Assembly: GCA_947168515.1 (NCBI GenBank)
Contig: CAMVMF010000038.1
Location: 1 to 33,978, forward strand
Source of the DNA: an uncultured Bacteroidales bacterium
GTDB lineage: Bacteria > Bacteroidota > Bacteroidia > Bacteroidales > P3
DNA length: 33,978 nucleotides
Reading direction: 5' to 3'
Of this stretch, positions 16,593-24,273 are shown piece by piece. The notes under the pieces are model-generated. The model searched no databases. It was not told the origin of the DNA and saw only the letters and a program-made list of their open reading frames with translations. Every line of letters starts with the position of its first letter. Position 1 is the first letter of the stretch. The translations under genes were made by a program, and so were the position numbers.

Positions 16593-17552
16593 ATGGGTAT
16601 TTCTGATTCTCAAGAACGTTACGTCAACTTCTACACCGATTTTGCCTTCAAGAAACTCTTCGGCACCGAGGCCAACAAGGAGCTGCTGATCAGTTTCCTC
16701 AACTCCATGTTCGACGGAAGGGAGGAGGTTTCTGACCTTGAGTACCTCAACGTGGAGCATCAGGGGCCTTCCGCCGTGGAGCGCAAGGCGGTCTTCGATG
16801 TCTACTGTCGCAACAGCCAGGGCGACCGCTTCCTCATCGAGATGCAGAAGGCCGACCAGAACTACTTCAAGGACCGCAGCATCTACTACTCCACATTCCC
16901 TATACAGGAGCAGGCCGTCAGGGGCGAATGGAACTTCCGACTGGACAAGGTCTACACCATCGGCATCCTCAACTTCACCTTCGACGACGACCCGGAGTAC
17001 TTCCACCACGAGGTCAAGCTGGTGGACGTTAAAAAGAAAAACGTCTTCTACGACAAGCTGACCTACATTTATCTGGAGATGCCCAAGTTCCACAAGAGCG
17101 AGGATGAGCTGGAGACCCTTTTCGACAAATGGCTCTACGCGATGAAGAACCTGGGCCGATTAATGGAGCGTCCGCAGGTGCTGCAGGATGCCGTTTTCAC
17201 GCGTCTCTTCGAGCAGGCCGAGATAGCCAAATTCAGCCCTACGGAGCAACGCGGCTACCGCGAGAGTCAAAAGGACTTCTGGGACCTTTTCAGCGTCAAG
17301 GAGACAGCGGAAATGAAAGGTCATGCCAGAGGACTGGAAGAAGGACTGGCTAAAGGTAAGGCCGAAGGACTGGCTAAAGGTAAGGCCGAAGGCTTGGAAG
17401 AAGGGCTGGCTAAAGGTATCGAAGAAGGGCTGGCTAAAGGTGAGAAACGTAAGGCCTGCCAGATAGCCCAGAGCTTAAAATCATTAGGTCTCCCTCTAGA
17501 GACGATTGTTCAGACTACGGGACTGTCCCAGGAAGAAATAGACAGACTGTAG
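16593..17552 (+). CDS. Rpn family PD-(D/E)XK nuclease, copy 2
   Basis: 319 residues, a tandem paralogue of the gene ending 200 bases upstream. The nuclease core residues D69, E83 and Q85 are at the same positions. Only a handful of amino-acid changes separate the two copies over the first 240 residues (for example LDLE/SDLE, HLG/HQG, GDWN/GEWN, QAL/QVL), while many synonymous sites differ in patches. The C-terminal repeat array is shorter and differently ordered, and the last 77 coding bases are identical to copy 1. The start has no Shine-Dalgarno (AAATTGCTGCTATG). Both copies are intact, which argues that both are used. Function as for copy 1: probable toxic or anti-phage DNA nuclease, by family. 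Confidence 0.87.
   Translation: MGISDSQERYVNFYTDFAFKKLFGTEANKELLISFLNSMFDGREEVSDLEYLNVEHQGPSAVERKAVFDVYCRNSQGDRFLIEMQKADQNYFKDRSIYYSTFPIQEQAVRGEWNFRLDKVYTIGILNFTFDDDPEYFHHEVKLVDVKKKNVFYDKLTYIYLEMPKFHKSEDELETLFDKWLYAMKNLGRLMERPQVLQDAVFTRLFEQAEIAKFSPTEQRGYRESQKDFWDLFSVKETAEMKGHARGLEEGLAKGKAEGLAKGKAEGLEEGLAKGIEEGLAKGEKRKACQIAQSLKSLGLPLETIVQTTGLSQEEIDRL
17313..17552 (+). CDS. Candidate gene-within-gene: C-terminal Rpn fragment, copy 2
   Basis: The same internal arrangement as in copy 1: AAGGAGA at 17298-17304, then an in-frame ATG at codon 241. The product would be 79 residues, made of the repeat helix and the tail. The site is identical in both paralogues although flanking synonymous sites differ elsewhere. 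Separate translation is inferred. Confidence 0.45.
   Translation: MKGHARGLEEGLAKGKAEGLAKGKAEGLEEGLAKGIEEGLAKGEKRKACQIAQSLKSLGLPLETIVQTTGLSQEEIDRL
17328..17442 (+). repeat. In-frame tetrad-codon repeat array in Rpn copy 2
   Basis: Twelve-base units encode EEGL, AKGK, AEGL, EEGL, AKGI and so on. A 24-base unit encoding KAEGLAKG is directly repeated near 17344-17391. The array has fewer units than that of copy 1, which shows that the number varies between paralogues. Confidence 0.82.
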
Positions 17553-17923
17553 CCCTCCTCATACACAGGGACGCTGGTATTGCATAATCCACTATTGGTA
17601 CCCAAACTCTGCCACTAGAAAGCTCGGGAAGGCCCACTTAATGGTAGGGGCTTGTTTTTGTAAGTTTTTTTTGTTAATATGAATAATATTCAATTTTTTT
17701 TGTTATATTTGCAGCGCATATTGTTGGTGTATAGAATTGGATAAGATACTACTCATTAGCATTATAGCATAATTTTTAACACATTGGGAATCGAAAAAAA
17801 AGTTTCCCTACCCAATTTGTAAATGAAAACGATTTTAATTCGATTCATTTTATAATGTTTCGACTCAAAATATTAAAGTAAAAGAAAAATAAAATAGTAA
17901 CAAATCATTAAAAGCATTTCAAC
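17553..17923 (+). promoter_or_regulatory. aspA upstream region: -7 box and structured leader
   Basis: This 371-base gap holds no gene. TATATTTG at 17704-17711 matches TAnnTTTG and would give a leader of about 200 bases. Inside it, GGG at 17786-17788 can pair either with TTCCC at 17804-17808 or with CCCAAT at 17811-17816, and a second hairpin (AAATGAA 17821-17827 with TTCATTT 17844-17850, plus an inner CGA/TCG) follows. No -33 element at the standard spacing was found. Confidence 0.45.
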
Positions 17924-19351
17924 ATGGCAGAACAAAAATTCCGTACTGAAAGCGACCTCTTGGGCGAAAAACAAATCCCCGAAGAGGCTTACTATGGTGT
18001 ACAAACCCTCCGCGCTGTCGAGAACTTTAAAATCTCCGGCCACATCCTGAGCGATTTCCCCAACTTCATCAAGGGTCTCGCTATCACCAAGAAGGCTGCC
18101 GCTATCGCAAACGGCAAGGTTGGTATGATTACTCCCGAGCAGAGCAAGGCCGTCCAGGAGGCTTGTGACGAGCTTCTTGCTGGCAAATACTGGGACCAAT
18201 TCCCCGTGGACATGATTCAGGGCGGTGCCGGTACTTCCACCAACATGAACGCCAATGAGGTCATCGCCAACATCGCTCTCGAAAAGATGGGCCACAAACG
18301 CGGCGAATATCAGTACTGTTGGCCTAATGATACCGTCAACGGTTCTCAGTCGACCAACGATGCTTATCCTACTGCAATCCATATGGGCATGTACCTCGAG
18401 CACCTCGAATTCATCCCTCATCTGGAGAAACTCGCTGAGAGTCTCGAAAAGAAGGCCGAAGAGTTCAAGAACGTCATCAAGATGGGCCGCACCCAGCTGC
18501 AAGACGCTGTTCCCATGACCCTGGGACAGACCTTCGGTGGTTTTGCCGCTACCATCCGTATGGAAATTGAGAATCTGAAACACGCATCCGAAGAGTTCCT
18601 CGTTCACAACATGGGCGCAACCGCTATCGGTACCGGTATCTGCGCATGGCCCGGTTATGCCGAGGCTTGCGACCAAGCTCTCCGCGACATCACTGGTTGG
18701 AACTGCCATTTGGCCGACAATTTGATTGAAGCCACTAGCGCTACCACCTGCATGATTCAGTACCATGGAGCCATGAAACGCCTGAGCCTGAAGATTAACA
18801 AGATTTGCAACGACCTTCGCCTCATGGGTTCCGGTCCCCGTTGCGGTCTGATGGAAGTACATCTGCCTGAGCGTCAGCCCGGTTCGAGCATCATGCCCGG
18901 TAAGGTCAACCCCGTCATCCCCGAAGTGATGAACCAGATCAACTACAAGGTCATTGGCAACGACACCTGCATCGCCATGGGAGCCGACAATGCCCAGCTG
19001 GAGCTGAACGTCATGGAGCCTGTTATGGCTTACACTCTGTTTGAGAGCATCCACCTGTTGATGAACGGCGTAGACACCCTGCGCACCCTCTGCATAGACG
19101 GCATCGTCGCCAACGAGAAACGCTGCAAGGAGCTGGTTGAAAACAGCATTGGCATCGTAACCATGCTGAACCCCTACATTGGCTACAAACAGTCCACCAA
19201 GGTCGCCAAGGAAGCCACCCAGACTGGCCGCGGCGTGTATGAGTTGGTGCTTGAGCACGGTTACCTCACCAAGGAGCAGCTGGACAAGATCATGCAGCCC
19301 GAAAACATGCTCAAACCCATTTTCGTCGAAGGTGTTCCCCTGAACCACTAA
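17924..19351 (+). CDS. aspA: Aspartate ammonia-lyase
   Basis: 475 residues, the usual length. It converts L-aspartate to fumarate and ammonia in the cytoplasm. The superfamily signature GSSIMPGKVNPVIPEV is present (about 325-340), and the N-terminus (ESDLLGEKQIPEEAYYGVQTLRAVENF) together with MDxxQGGAGTSTNMNANEV and GRTQLQDAVPMTLGQ places it with AspA rather than class II fumarase. Its fumarate product can feed the fumarate reductase encoded about 6 kb downstream on the same strand, with the nqr operon between. It has a long upstream leader with a candidate -7 box, and 257 bases separate it from nqrA. Confidence 0.95.
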   Translation: MAEQKFRTESDLLGEKQIPEEAYYGVQTLRAVENFKISGHILSDFPNFIKGLAITKKAAAIANGKVGMITPEQSKAVQEACDELLAGKYWDQFPVDMIQGGAGTSTNMNANEVIANIALEKMGHKRGEYQYCWPNDTVNGSQSTNDAYPTAIHMGMYLEHLEFIPHLEKLAESLEKKAEEFKNVIKMGRTQLQDAVPMTLGQTFGGFAATIRMEIENLKHASEEFLVHNMGATAIGTGICAWPGYAEACDQALRDITGWNCHLADNLIEATSATTCMIQYHGAMKRLSLKINKICNDLRLMGSGPRCGLMEVHLPERQPGSSIMPGKVNPVIPEVMNQINYKVIGNDTCIAMGADNAQLELNVMEPVMAYTLFESIHLLMNGVDTLRTLCIDGIVANEKRCKELVENSIGIVTMLNPYIGYKQSTKVAKEATQTGRGVYELVLEHGYLTKEQLDKIMQPENMLKPIFVEGVPLNH

Positions 19352-19517
19352 TCATTACTGACACTAAAAAGACAATCTATAGATAACAAATTCATTCCTA
19401 TGATTCCGGCTTTGAATTCTGAGTCATAGATGGCGAGGTTTAAACGGCCTCGGTCAGAAGATTGATTCAAAATCAAAGTTCAAAATAGGATTATAAAGAG
19501 TAGGTATCTATTCTATT

Positions 19518-19573
19518 CCAGGTTTCAAACTGGCATTGCCACCCACTGGTGGCGATGCCAGCGTGGAACTTGG
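19518..19573 (+). promoter_or_regulatory. Long stable hairpin in the nqrA leader
   Basis: Arms 19518-19527/19564-19573 (10 bp) and 19530-19543/19548-19561 (14 bp) are separated by a 2x2 internal loop and closed by the tetraloop CACT. All three non-Watson-Crick positions (19521, 19525, 19537) are G-U wobbles when read as plus-strand RNA. No T-run follows, so it is not a standard terminator. It ends 35 bases before the nqrA ATG and could be an attenuator, a processing or stability element of the nqr mRNA, or an inactive palindromic repeat. Confidence 0.7.
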
Positions 19574-19608
19574 ATTTAGTCACTACAAAACAATACTATC
19601 AATCCTCT

Positions 19609-21015
19609 ATGGCAAATATTATTAATATAAAAAAAGGCCTTGACCTGCCGATAGATGGCTCTGCCGAGCTGAGGACCACCGATGCTCGTACAATAGCCAC
19701 CTACGCCCTAAAGCCTACCGACTATGTCGGCCTAGTGCCGCGCCTGTTGGTATCGGAGGGCGACACGGTGAAAGCGGGCGATGTGCTGTTCTGCGACAAG
19801 AAGAACGAGCGCATTCGTTTCTGTGCCCCTGTGGCAGGCCGTGTAAAGGCCATAGTGAGAGGTGCCAAACGCCTCTTGCTGGCCGTGGTGGTAGAGAAAG
19901 ACGAAAACGCAGCAGTCAGCCCCCTGCCCAAAGCAGAGAACCCACGGGAGCAAATGCTCCAATGCGGTTTGTGGACTATGCTGCGCCAACGTCCTTTCGG
20001 CACCGTGGCCAATCCCGATGACAATCCCAAAGCCATTGTGGTGAGTTGCTTCGACAGCGCCCCTCTAGCCCCGGACTACGACTACCTGCTGCAAGGGCGT
20101 GAAGACGATTTTGCCCACGGCGTGGAAGCACTGGCTTCGCTGACACAAGGCAAGTTGCACCTCTGTTTCCGCAATGGTCAGAAACTGATGGACAAAGTGG
20201 CCCATACCCAGGCTAAGAATGTGGAGTTGCACATCGTTAATGGCCCCCACCCTGCTGGTAACGTGGGTACCCAGATTGCACAAATCTGCCCCATCAACAA
20301 AGGCGAGGTGGTGTGGACCATGAACCCACAGGACATAGCCACCCTAGGCCATTTGGCTACCACGGGTGTCTATAGCCCCGAACGCGTGGTTGCTGTTGCA
20401 GGCCCACAGATCAAGAATCCCCACTACTACCGCACATACATGGGTGCCTGCGTAGAGACCTTAGTGGCTGGGCAAGCCAGCAACAGCGGATATCCCAAAT
20501 TGGAAAGCTCCGCTAGCATGAACGGTAGCCGACTTATCAGCGGCAACGTACTCAGTGGCACACAGATCGACGCAAACGGTTACGTTGGCGGATACGACAG
20601 TTTGCTGAGCATACTGCCCGAGGGCAACTACTACGACTTTATGGGATGGCTGATGCCGGGTCTAAGAAAGTTCAGCTTCAGCCGCACCTTCCTCAGCGGC
20701 TTCTTTGCCAAATGCAAGAAAGCCCAGCAAATGCTGCCCAGCTGTACCAAACCCATCTTCGACACCAACACCCACGGCGAAGTGCGCCCCTTTGTTTTCA
20801 CAGGCAACTTCGAACAAGTGTTCCCCTTCGACATTTATCCTCTCCAACTCATCAAAGCCTGCATCATTGGCGACATGGAACTCCAAGAGAACCTAGGCAT
20901 CTATGAAGTAGAACCCGAGGACTTTGCCCTGTGCGAATTTATTGACACATCTAAGACTGACATCCAGCCCATCATCCGTGAGGCACTGGAGACATTAAGA
21001 AAGGAGGCCATGTGA
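19609..21015 (+). CDS. nqrA: Na+-translocating NADH:quinone reductase subunit A
   Basis: 468 residues, started at the ATG at 19609 because MANIINIKKGLDLPIDG is the canonical NqrA start; an in-frame Met 20 codons upstream lies inside the leader hairpin region. NqrA is the cytoplasmic subunit of the Na+-NQR complex, which oxidises NADH, reduces quinone and pumps Na+ outwards. It is the first gene of a complete, tightly packed nqrABCDEF operon: its TGA shares one base with the nqrB ATG. The leader contains a long hairpin, and a separate promoter was not found, so read-through from aspA is possible. Confidence 0.95.
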   Translation: MANIINIKKGLDLPIDGSAELRTTDARTIATYALKPTDYVGLVPRLLVSEGDTVKAGDVLFCDKKNERIRFCAPVAGRVKAIVRGAKRLLLAVVVEKDENAAVSPLPKAENPREQMLQCGLWTMLRQRPFGTVANPDDNPKAIVVSCFDSAPLAPDYDYLLQGREDDFAHGVEALASLTQGKLHLCFRNGQKLMDKVAHTQAKNVELHIVNGPHPAGNVGTQIAQICPINKGEVVWTMNPQDIATLGHLATTGVYSPERVVAVAGPQIKNPHYYRTYMGACVETLVAGQASNSGYPKLESSASMNGSRLISGNVLSGTQIDANGYVGGYDSLLSILPEGNYYDFMGWLMPGLRKFSFSRTFLSGFFAKCKKAQQMLPSCTKPIFDTNTHGEVRPFVFTGNFEQVFPFDIYPLQLIKACIIGDMELQENLGIYEVEPEDFALCEFIDTSKTDIQPIIREALETLRKEAM

Positions 21016-22196
21016 TGCAAATGAATGGTTTAAGAAACTTTATCGATAAAATCAAACCCACCTTCAGCGAGGGCGGCAAACTGAGCTGGCTCTCTCAGAC
21101 TTTTGGAGGTTTTGAAACCTTTGCCTTCACACCCAACAAAGTAACCCAGCGAGGCAGCCACGTGCGCGATGCCGTAGACATGAAACGCGCTATGATTACC
21201 GTGGTTATCGCTTTGGTGCCCGCCATGCTCTTTGGCATGTGGAACATCGGATACCAAACTTCTGAGGCCCGTATGGCCATGGGACTGGAAGGTTTTGGCT
21301 GGTGGTATTGCCTGTGGTTTGGATTTGTACGCATGCTGCCCATGCTTGTGGTCAGTTATGTGGTTGGACTTGGCATCGAGTTCACCTATGCCCAAATTCG
21401 CGGCCACGAGGTTTATGAAGGCTATCTAGTCTCTGGTTTCATCATACCGATGATAGTGCCTGTCACCACCCCCCTGTGGCAGCTGGCACTGGCCGTGGCC
21501 TTTGCCGTCATCTTTGCCAAAGAAGTGTTCGGCGGCACCGGCATGAACTTCCTGAATCCAGCCCTGGTGGCACGTGCCTTTTTATTCTTCAGCTATCCCA
21601 CACACATGTCGGGAGACAAGGTGTGGATTGCTGCTGACAGGTGGGGCAGCGATGCTCTGACAGGTGCCACTCCTATGGGAGACCTGGCTACGGGTCTGAA
21701 ACCTCAGGCCTCTGCCTTGGACATGATTATCGGCACCATCCCTGGCAGCACATGCGAGACCTCGGTCATCGCCATTGCACTGGGAGCTCTCATCCTGCTG
21801 ATCAGCGGTATTGCTAGTTGGCGCACCATGTTGGCCGTTTTTGTGGGCGGTGGAGCCATGGGGCTGCTGTTCAATGCCATCGGAGCCAACGAATACATGC
21901 AGCTGCCCTTCTATTACCACTTCATCATGGGTGGTTTCGCTTTCGGTGCCGTTTTCATGGCCACCGACCCCGTCACCAGTGCCCAGACCAATTGTGGTAA
22001 ATGGATCTACGGCATCCTGATAGGGGCTTTCGCCGTGCTGCTGCGCGTGCTGAATCCCGCCTATCCGGAAGGCATGATGTTAAGCATTCTACTGATGAAC
22101 TGTTTTGCTCCATTGATTGACCACTGCATCATCCAGCAGAACATCAAAAAACGCCAGCGCCGTGCGTTGGCAGAAGGAAAGGAGGTGAAAGCATGA
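21015..22196 (+). CDS. nqrB: Na+-NQR subunit B
   Basis: 393 residues from the ATG at 21015, which overlaps the nqrA stop by one base (TGATG) and has AAGGAGG (21001-21007) 7 bases ahead; a GTG three bases upstream is also in frame. It is an integral membrane subunit with about ten hydrophobic segments. The covalent FMN attachment motif is visible as LTGATP at 215-220, with T219 as acceptor. NqrB carries FMN and riboflavin and forms part of the Na+ path and quinone site. The TGA overlaps the nqrC start (ATGA), so translation is probably coupled. Confidence 0.96.
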   Translation: MQMNGLRNFIDKIKPTFSEGGKLSWLSQTFGGFETFAFTPNKVTQRGSHVRDAVDMKRAMITVVIALVPAMLFGMWNIGYQTSEARMAMGLEGFGWWYCLWFGFVRMLPMLVVSYVVGLGIEFTYAQIRGHEVYEGYLVSGFIIPMIVPVTTPLWQLALAVAFAVIFAKEVFGGTGMNFLNPALVARAFLFFSYPTHMSGDKVWIAADRWGSDALTGATPMGDLATGLKPQASALDMIIGTIPGSTCETSVIAIALGALILLISGIASWRTMLAVFVGGGAMGLLFNAIGANEYMQLPFYYHFIMGGFAFGAVFMATDPVTSAQTNCGKWIYGILIGAFAVLLRVLNPAYPEGMMLSILLMNCFAPLIDHCIIQQNIKKRQRRALAEGKEVKA

Positions 22197-22999
22197 AAAA
22201 GTTTAGCAACGCCTATATATTTATCTATTCTGCCGTCATCGTAGCAGTGGCTGCCGTATTGCTGTCCGTTGTGGCTATGAGCCTCAAGGAAAATCAGAAC
22301 AATAACATCCGCAACGAAAAGATGCAGGTGCTGTTGCAAGCCATTGGCATCGACTGCTCGCGCGAAGAAGCCGCACAACTCTACCAGCAATATTTCGACC
22401 AAGAGTTGACCGTTGGCACCAACGGCGAGACCTTGAGCATATACAACATCAAAGACAGCAAGTTGGAACAGGGCGAGACCCGCGCTTTCGACATCAAGCT
22501 GAAAGAACAGCAGAACTTGGAGAAAAGCGGGCAGCAGGGAGCATTCCCCGTGTACGTCTTCAACAAGGAAGGCAAGAAAGGCTATGTCATTCCAACACAA
22601 GGTAACGGTCTCTGGGGCCCCGTGTACAGCAATATTGCTTTGGACGAGGACCTATGCACCGTTATCGGCGTTACCTTCAGCCACGACAGCGAGACCCCAG
22701 GACTGGGTGCTGAAATCACTACGGAAAAATTCCAAGCCCCATTCATCGGCAAGCAGATTCTTGACGAGAACGGCCAAGTGGTCTCCATCGCCGTGAAGAA
22801 GAATGCTGACGCAGCTGCCATGCATGAGGTTGATGCCATCACCGGTGGCACCATGACCTCTAACGGTGTAGACGAAATGCTACGAGTAGACCTGATGCGT
22901 TATCAGAAATTCATCGATATCAACCGTGCCGCCCTTTCCAAAGAGGAAGTGGCCGGCAGTGTAGAAAATGCAATTGAAGAGGAGGTAAGCCATGAGTAA
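22193..22999 (+). CDS. nqrC: Na+-NQR subunit C
   Basis: 268 residues, with one N-terminal membrane anchor (about 7-29) and a periplasmic FMN domain. The conserved SETPGLG is at 166-172. The FMN-binding site reads TGGT at 217-220 instead of the common SGAT, and T220 is the expected covalent acceptor. It overlaps nqrB by 4 bases, with a strong AAGGAGG just ahead, and overlaps nqrD by 8 bases. It passes electrons from NqrF via the membrane iron centre towards NqrB. Confidence 0.95.
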   Translation: MKKFSNAYIFIYSAVIVAVAAVLLSVVAMSLKENQNNNIRNEKMQVLLQAIGIDCSREEAAQLYQQYFDQELTVGTNGETLSIYNIKDSKLEQGETRAFDIKLKEQQNLEKSGQQGAFPVYVFNKEGKKGYVIPTQGNGLWGPVYSNIALDEDLCTVIGVTFSHDSETPGLGAEITTEKFQAPFIGKQILDENGQVVSIAVKKNADAAAMHEVDAITGGTMTSNGVDEMLRVDLMRYQKFIDINRAALSKEEVAGSVENAIEEEVSHE

Positions 23000-23615
23000 A
23001 TTTTCTGAAGTATTCACCACTCCGCTGGCCAAGAACAACCCTATCACCGTGCAGGTGCTGGGTATCTGTTCCTGTCTGGCTGTTACAGCACAACTGAAGC
23101 CCGCAGTGGTGATGGCCATCTCGGTCATCGTCGTGGTGGCCTTGTCCAACCTAATCATCTCTTTGCTCCGCAACACCATCCCACCACGTATCCGAATCAT
23201 CGTGCAACTGGTGGTGGTGAGTACCCTTGTCATTTTGGTCAACCAGGTGCTGCAGGCTTTCGTCTACGACGTCAGCAAGCAGTTGTCGGTGTACGTAGGA
23301 CTGATTATCACCAACTGTATCGTCATGGGCCGACTGGAAGCCTTCGCCATGAGCCGTAAACCGCTGGAGTCGGTAATGGACGGCATTGGCAATGGCATGG
23401 GCTACGGCATCATTTTGGTCATCCTTGGCTTTTTCCGCGAGCTCTTCGGCAGCGGTACCCTGTGGGGTTTCCCCGTCATGGAAAAGCTCGGGCTATACAA
23501 CATTGGCTATGAGAACAACGGATTGGTCATCATGGCCCCTATGGCCCTAATACTGGTAGGCGTTATCATCTGGATTCAGCGCACTAAGGACAAAGACCTG
23601 CAAGAGAACAATTAA
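22992..23615 (+). CDS. nqrD: Na+-NQR subunit D
   Basis: 207 residues, six hydrophobic segments. It has the conserved half-membrane cysteines that, with those of NqrE, hold the intramembrane iron centre: C26 in GICSCLAVT and C109 in IITNCIVMGR. An extra Cys (C28) sits next to the first. The start overlaps the end of nqrC by 8 bases, and GAGGAGG lies just ahead of the ATG. NqrD and NqrE are inverted-topology homologues related to RnfE/RnfA; the surrounding nqr gene order fixes this as NQR. Confidence 0.95.
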   Translation: MSKFSEVFTTPLAKNNPITVQVLGICSCLAVTAQLKPAVVMAISVIVVVALSNLIISLLRNTIPPRIRIIVQLVVVSTLVILVNQVLQAFVYDVSKQLSVYVGLIITNCIVMGRLEAFAMSRKPLESVMDGIGNGMGYGIILVILGFFRELFGSGTLWGFPVMEKLGLYNIGYENNGLVIMAPMALILVGVIIWIQRTKDKDLQENN

Positions 23616-23645
23616 TAGAACACATACCGATTAAAAGAAAACATT

Positions 23646-24260
23646 ATGGAATATATCAATATATTTATCAAGTCGATTTTCATCGACAATATGATTTTCG
23701 CCTTCTTCCTCGGCATGTGCTCTTATCTGGCCGTCTCGAAGACCGTGAAAACCTCTGCGGGTTTGGGCATCGCAGTCACCTTCGTGCTGCTGATTACCGT
23801 GCCCGTCAACTACCTGCTGAATAAGTATATTCTGCAGCCGGGTGCCATGACTTGGATTAGTCCCAGCATGGCCAACGTAGACCTCTCATTTCTAAGCCTC
23901 ATCATGTTCATCGCCGTCATTGCTGCCATCGTGCAGATTGTTGAGATGGTGGTGGAGAAAATCTCCCCGGCTTTGTACAACTCACTGGGTATCTTTCTGC
24001 CCCTGATAGCCGTAAACTGTGCTGTAATGGGAGGTTCGCTCTTCATGCAGCAGCGTGACTATAGCAATGTTGGCGAAGTCATCAGTTTCTCTTTGGGCAG
24101 TGGTATTGGTTGGTTTCTTGCCATCGTGGGCATCGCAGCCATCCGAGAGAAACTGCGCTACTCCCACATTCCCCCTGCACTGAAAGGCGTGGGCATCACC
24201 TTTATCATCACTGGCCTGATGGGCTTGGCATTCATGAGCTTTATGGGTATCAAACTTTAA
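23646..24260 (+). CDS. nqrE: Na+-NQR subunit E
   Basis: 204 residues, six hydrophobic segments, homologous to NqrD. Iron-centre cysteines are C25 ([13 protein letters not shown]) and C125 ([10 protein letters not shown]). It is separated from nqrD by 30 bases, the widest gap but one in the operon, and followed by nqrF after 13 bases. It pairs with NqrD in the membrane part of the complex. Confidence 0.95.
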   Translation: MEYINIFIKSIFIDNMIFAFFLGMCSYLAVSKTVKTSAGLGIAVTFVLLITVPVNYLLNKYILQPGAMTWISPSMANVDLSFLSLIMFIAVIAAIVQIVEMVVEKISPALYNSLGIFLPLIAVNCAVMGGSLFMQQRDYSNVGEVISFSLGSGIGWFLAIVGIAAIREKLRYSHIPPALKGVGITFIITGLMGLAFMSFMGIKL

Positions 24261-24273
24261 ACAACGATTAGAA

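Noticed and set aside
15397..17552. Insertion sequence, because the family is often called 'PD-(D/E)XK transposase'
   Set aside because: No terminal inverted repeats or target-site duplications were seen around either copy, and Rpn proteins are not classical transposases.
17873..19348. 491-residue minus-strand open frame opposite aspA
   Set aside because: It mirrors aspA almost exactly. The sense strand encodes a canonical AspA and the antisense translation has no recognisable motif.
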